Assembly (NCBI RefSeq): GCF_000971115.1 | Contig: NZ_BBLV01000005.1 | Location: 98,974 to 162,973 of the forward strand | Length of the DNA: 64,000 bases | Reading direction: 5' to 3' | Origin: Demequina gelatinilytica | GTDB lineage: Bacteria; Actinomycetota; Actinomycetes; Actinomycetales; Demequinaceae | Part shown: in pieces, positions 62,800 to 64,000 of the stretch | Layout: each line of letters opens with the position of its first letter | How positions within the stretch are numbered: the stretch's first letter is position 1 | Translations under genes and position numbers: made by a program | The notes under the pieces: generated by a model | Databases searched by the model: none | What the model saw: the letters and a program-made list of their open reading frames with translations, nothing else | What the model was told of the DNA's origin: nothing

Positions 62800-62965
62800 T
62801 CCCAGCAGCGTCGACCCGGCCATCACCGGCGAGCTTGCGGAAGAACGGGCTCCGGCCCCAGTAGAACCGCACGGGCAGCCCGTCACAGCGAAGACGAGCG
62901 GCGATCGCACCACCCGGGGCGGTCGCAAGCGGGGTGGTACCGCGCATCGTCCCTCGGGGCGGGGC
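62800..62965 (+). ncRNA. T-box riboswitch (tRNA-Ile), actinobacterial translational type
   Basis: Ultrashort stem I with specifier ATC (62822-62824) inside CCGGCCATCACCGG, as in the mycobacterial ileS T-box. The conserved T-box core GGTGGTACCGCG is at 62933-62944, followed by a G/C hairpin. No run of T residues follows, so control is probably at ribosome access. Uncharged tRNA-Ile should open ileS translation. Confidence 0.9.
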
Positions 62966-63009
62966 GTCCTCGCATCACAGAAGATCGCCTGGACCACCAA
63001 GAGGAACGC

Positions 63010-64000
63010 ATGACCGCGCGCTACCCCCTTCACCGCAGCTCCGAGCCCGGCTCCCACGCCGAGGTGCCGCCGTCGCCGCACTTCCCGTCGATCGAGACGG
63101 ACGTGCTCGCGTACTGGGAGGCCGACAGGACGTTCCAGGCGTCGATCGACAACCGCCCCGCGCGGACCGAGGACGGCAACAACGAGTTCGTCTTCTACGA
63201 CGGCCCGCCTTTCGCGAACGGCCTGCCCCACTACGGCCACCTGCTCACCGGGTACGCGAAGGACGTGGTCCCGCGCTTCGAGACGATGCGCGGCAAGCGT
63301 GTCGAGCGTCGCTTCGGCTGGGACACGCACGGCCTGCCCGCGGAGCTCGAGGCGGAGCGCATCCTCGGCATCACGGACAAGTCCCAGATCGAGGAGATGG
63401 GCATCGCGGCCTTCAACGACGCGTGCCAGCAGTCGGTGCTGAAGTACACCAAGGAGTGGGAGCAGTACGTCACCCGCCAGGCGCGCTGGGTGGACTTCGA
63501 GAACGACTACAAGACCCTCGACGTGACCTTCATGGAGTCCGTCATCTGGGCCTTCAAGGAGCTCTACGACAAGGGGCTGGCCTACGAGGGCTTCCGCGTC
63601 CTGCCGTACTGCTGGCGCGACGAGACCCCGCTGTCCAACCACGAGCTGCGCATGGACGACGACGTCTACGCGATGCGCCAGGACCCCGCGCTCACGGTGC
63701 TGATGCCGCTGATCGACGCGCCCGGCGAGCTCGCCGATGCATCCGTCATCATCTGGACCACCACGCCGTGGACGCTCCCGAGCAACCTCGCGGTCGCGGT
63801 CGGACCCGAGATCGAGTACTCGGTGGTGCGCCCCGTCGAGGGCGCCTTCGCGGGACGCAGGCTGGTCCTCGCCTCGGCGCGTGTGGGGGCGTACGCGCGC
63901 GAGCTGGGCGAGGGGGCCGAGACCCTCGCGACCATGTCGGGCGCCGAGCTCGCCGGCCTGCGGTACGTGGCGCCGTTCTCCACCTACGCGGACCGCGACA
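63010..64000 (+). CDS. ileS: Isoleucyl-tRNA synthetase (partial, runs off right edge)
   Basis: First 330 residues from ATG 63010, behind AAGAGGAAC. Class I synthetase: [20 protein letters not shown] contains the HxGH-type [37 protein letters not shown] and [16 protein letters not shown] follow, then the start of the CP1 editing domain ([20 protein letters not shown]). The C-terminal KMSKS half lies outside the window. The T-box in front confirms specificity for isoleucine. Confidence 0.97.
   Translation, partial: MTARYPLHRSSEPGSHAEVPPSPHFPSIETDVLAYWEADRTFQASIDNRPARTEDGNNEFVFYDGPPFANGLPHYGHLLTGYAKDVVPRFETMRGKRVERRFGWDTHGLPAELEAERILGITDKSQIEEMGIAAFNDACQQSVLKYTKEWEQYVTRQARWVDFENDYKTLDVTFMESVIWAFKELYDKGLAYEGFRVLPYCWRDETPLSNHELRMDDDVYAMRQDPALTVLMPLIDAPGELADASVIIWTTTPWTLPSNLAVAVGPEIEYSVVRPVEGAFAGRRLVLASARVGAYARELGEGAETLATMSGAELAGLRYVAPFSTYADRD

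Overview
The window is about 70% G+C with short, often 4-bp-overlapping, operon-like gene strings and many GTG starts. It carries a SigK/RskA-type ECF sigma/anti-sigma pair with a DipZ homologue, a mycobacterial-style translational T-box in front of ileS, DevR/DosR-like operators at a group 3b [NiFe] hydrogenase, and DUF6318/DUF6226/DUF6390-type proteins. This points to an actinomycete (Actinomycetota), probably Micrococcales (Demequinaceae/Cellulomonadaceae-like). The family-level guess is inference.

Layout. (1) 1-12.7 kb, minus strand: a three-gene, translationally coupled antiphage locus. It reads SNF2-like helicase (DrmD-like), giant N6-adenine methylase (DrmMI-like), then a DEAD-box/DUF1998 helicase of more than 1,757 residues that runs off the left edge. 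It follows class 1 DISARM gene order, but helicase and DUF1998 parts lie in one polypeptide. (2) 13.0-20.9 kb, plus strand, lower G+C: an orphan gene, then an unusual chaperone cassette made of a large alpha-helical/TPR-like protein, a J-like protein without HPD, a GrpE-like factor, a compact Hsp70 and an FKBP-like/SHOCT protein. This is the best candidate for an undescribed system. (3) 21-31.1 kb, plus: a group 3b NAD(P)-linked [NiFe] hydrogenase. hydB is separated from hydGDA by three unrelated genes, and about 100 bp of promoter, leader and start of hydB is duplicated in front of hydG. Downstream come a maturation protease, hypC, an EamA exporter, DUF6390 and a CbiM-like metal permease. (4) 31.1-45.2 kb: repeat elements, a DUF3800-like gene, sbcCD, glpK and assorted housekeeping or small genes. 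(5) 45.2-48.7 kb, minus: dipZ, a Met/Asp/Glu-rich lipoprotein, sigK and rskA, with two matching CCATCC-N15-CCGAAC promoters. (6) 48.8-59.6 kb: phospholipase, acyltransferase, methyltransferase, lipoproteins, PQQ-type dehydrogenase, DUF885, and an ArsR/SRPBCC pair. (7) 59.7-62.8 kb: an ECF sigma gene with three related anchored proteins. (8) 62.8-64 kb: T-box and the 5' part of ileS.

How parts fit together. Region 1 should modify and restrict phage DNA. Region 2 next to it shares a palindromic motif with region 1 and may be co-regulated. The hydrogenase cluster looks like a hypoxia or redox-reserve module under a DosR-like regulator, with maturation and nickel supply partly in the same operon. 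The sigK block looks like a redox- or metal-sensing envelope regulon. An octamer, GACGATGC, occurs about 38 times in the window but almost never in 10.2-21.2 kb or in the 3' half of the methylase, which fits those parts having been acquired later.
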